From Azospirillum formosense (GTDB taxonomy: Bacteria > Pseudomonadota > Alphaproteobacteria > Azospirillales > Azospirillaceae), in the NCBI RefSeq assembly GCF_040500525.1, contig NZ_CP159402.1, forward strand, positions 1,549,501 to 1,613,500: 64,000 bases of DNA. Direction: 5' to 3'. Both the position numbers and the translations under genes were made by a program. Under the pieces are notes generated by a model, which was not told the DNA's origin, ran no database searches, and was given only the letters and a program-made list of their open reading frames with translations. This document shows positions 63,987-64,000 of the stretch, piece after piece (the stretch's first letter is position 1; every line of letters begins with the position of its first letter).

Positions 63987-64000
63987 ATGACCACGACCAC
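63987..64000 (+). CDS. possible start of a CDS cut by the window edge
   Basis: ATG 63987 opens a frame MTTTT running off the window. No clear ribosome site; only five codons visible, so the call is tentative. Confidence 0.25.

Overview
This is about 64 kb of GC-rich alphaproteobacterial chromosome. The gene content and order fit Azospirillum or a close relative in the Rhodospirillales: a ruvCAB-ybgC-tolQRAB-pal block, zapA followed by 6S RNA and the 5-formyl-THF cyclo-ligase gene, murA next to a DUF2948 gene, soluble chemoreceptor-like proteins, and palindromic GC-rich intergenic repeats. The assignment comes from gene content only. The window holds no insertion sequence, prophage, CRISPR array or rRNA operon. 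One tRNA-Thr(GGU) gene is present.

Layout. 0-10 kb: end of an unknown gene, a repeat and a small ORF under a striking inverted repeat, the ligase-associated helicase/PdeM pair, a fasciclin protein divergent from a DNA photolyase behind a candidate RpoE/ChrR-type promoter, a PhoX phosphatase behind a candidate Pho box, and a zur-CobW zinc operon with a Zur-like operator touching the start codon. 10-23.6 kb: glycosyltransferase plus membrane protein, ion transporter-like protein, MBL-fold hydrolase, two soluble chemoreceptor-like proteins with their sensor at the C-terminus, CDF efflux pump, pdxH, lipoprotein, CbpA-type DnaJ and a second-type FtsH protease.

23.7-31 kb is a signalling island. 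It has a periplasmic binding protein, a SiaA-like HAMP/PP2C phosphatase and an OmpR-type regulator on the plus strand. Facing them are SiaB-like kinase, SiaC-like DUF1987 protein and a histidine kinase in one operon, then a REC-DUF3369-histidine kinase. This is a Sia-type phosphorylation switch in which histidine kinases occupy the place of the diguanylate cyclase. 31-41.8 kb: three uncharacterised genes (two membrane-anchored coiled-coil proteins), a guanidine-II (mini-ykkC) riboswitch controlling a Gdx/SugE exporter, SDR, OsmC, DUF2948, murA, GNAT, EamA transporter, asnB and small conserved genes.

41.9-48.1 kb encodes surface polysaccharide synthesis (uronate-type epimerase, glycosyltransferase, WecA-like initiating transferase, NAD-dependent epimerase, WbpM/CapD-type dehydratase). 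48.3-56.3 kb holds tRNA-Thr and then, on the minus strand, ruvC-ruvA-ruvB-ybgC-tolQ-tolR-tolA-tolB-pal. Here ruvC is fused in frame to a DUF559 (Vsr/PD-(D/E)XK-like) nuclease domain through a linker translated from a palindromic repeat pair. This is the most unusual gene in the window. 56.3-64 kb: yebC, ymdB, 5-formyl-THF cyclo-ligase gene, 6S RNA, zapA, DUF4164, then tkt and gap of central carbon metabolism, an orphan HicB and an unknown protein.
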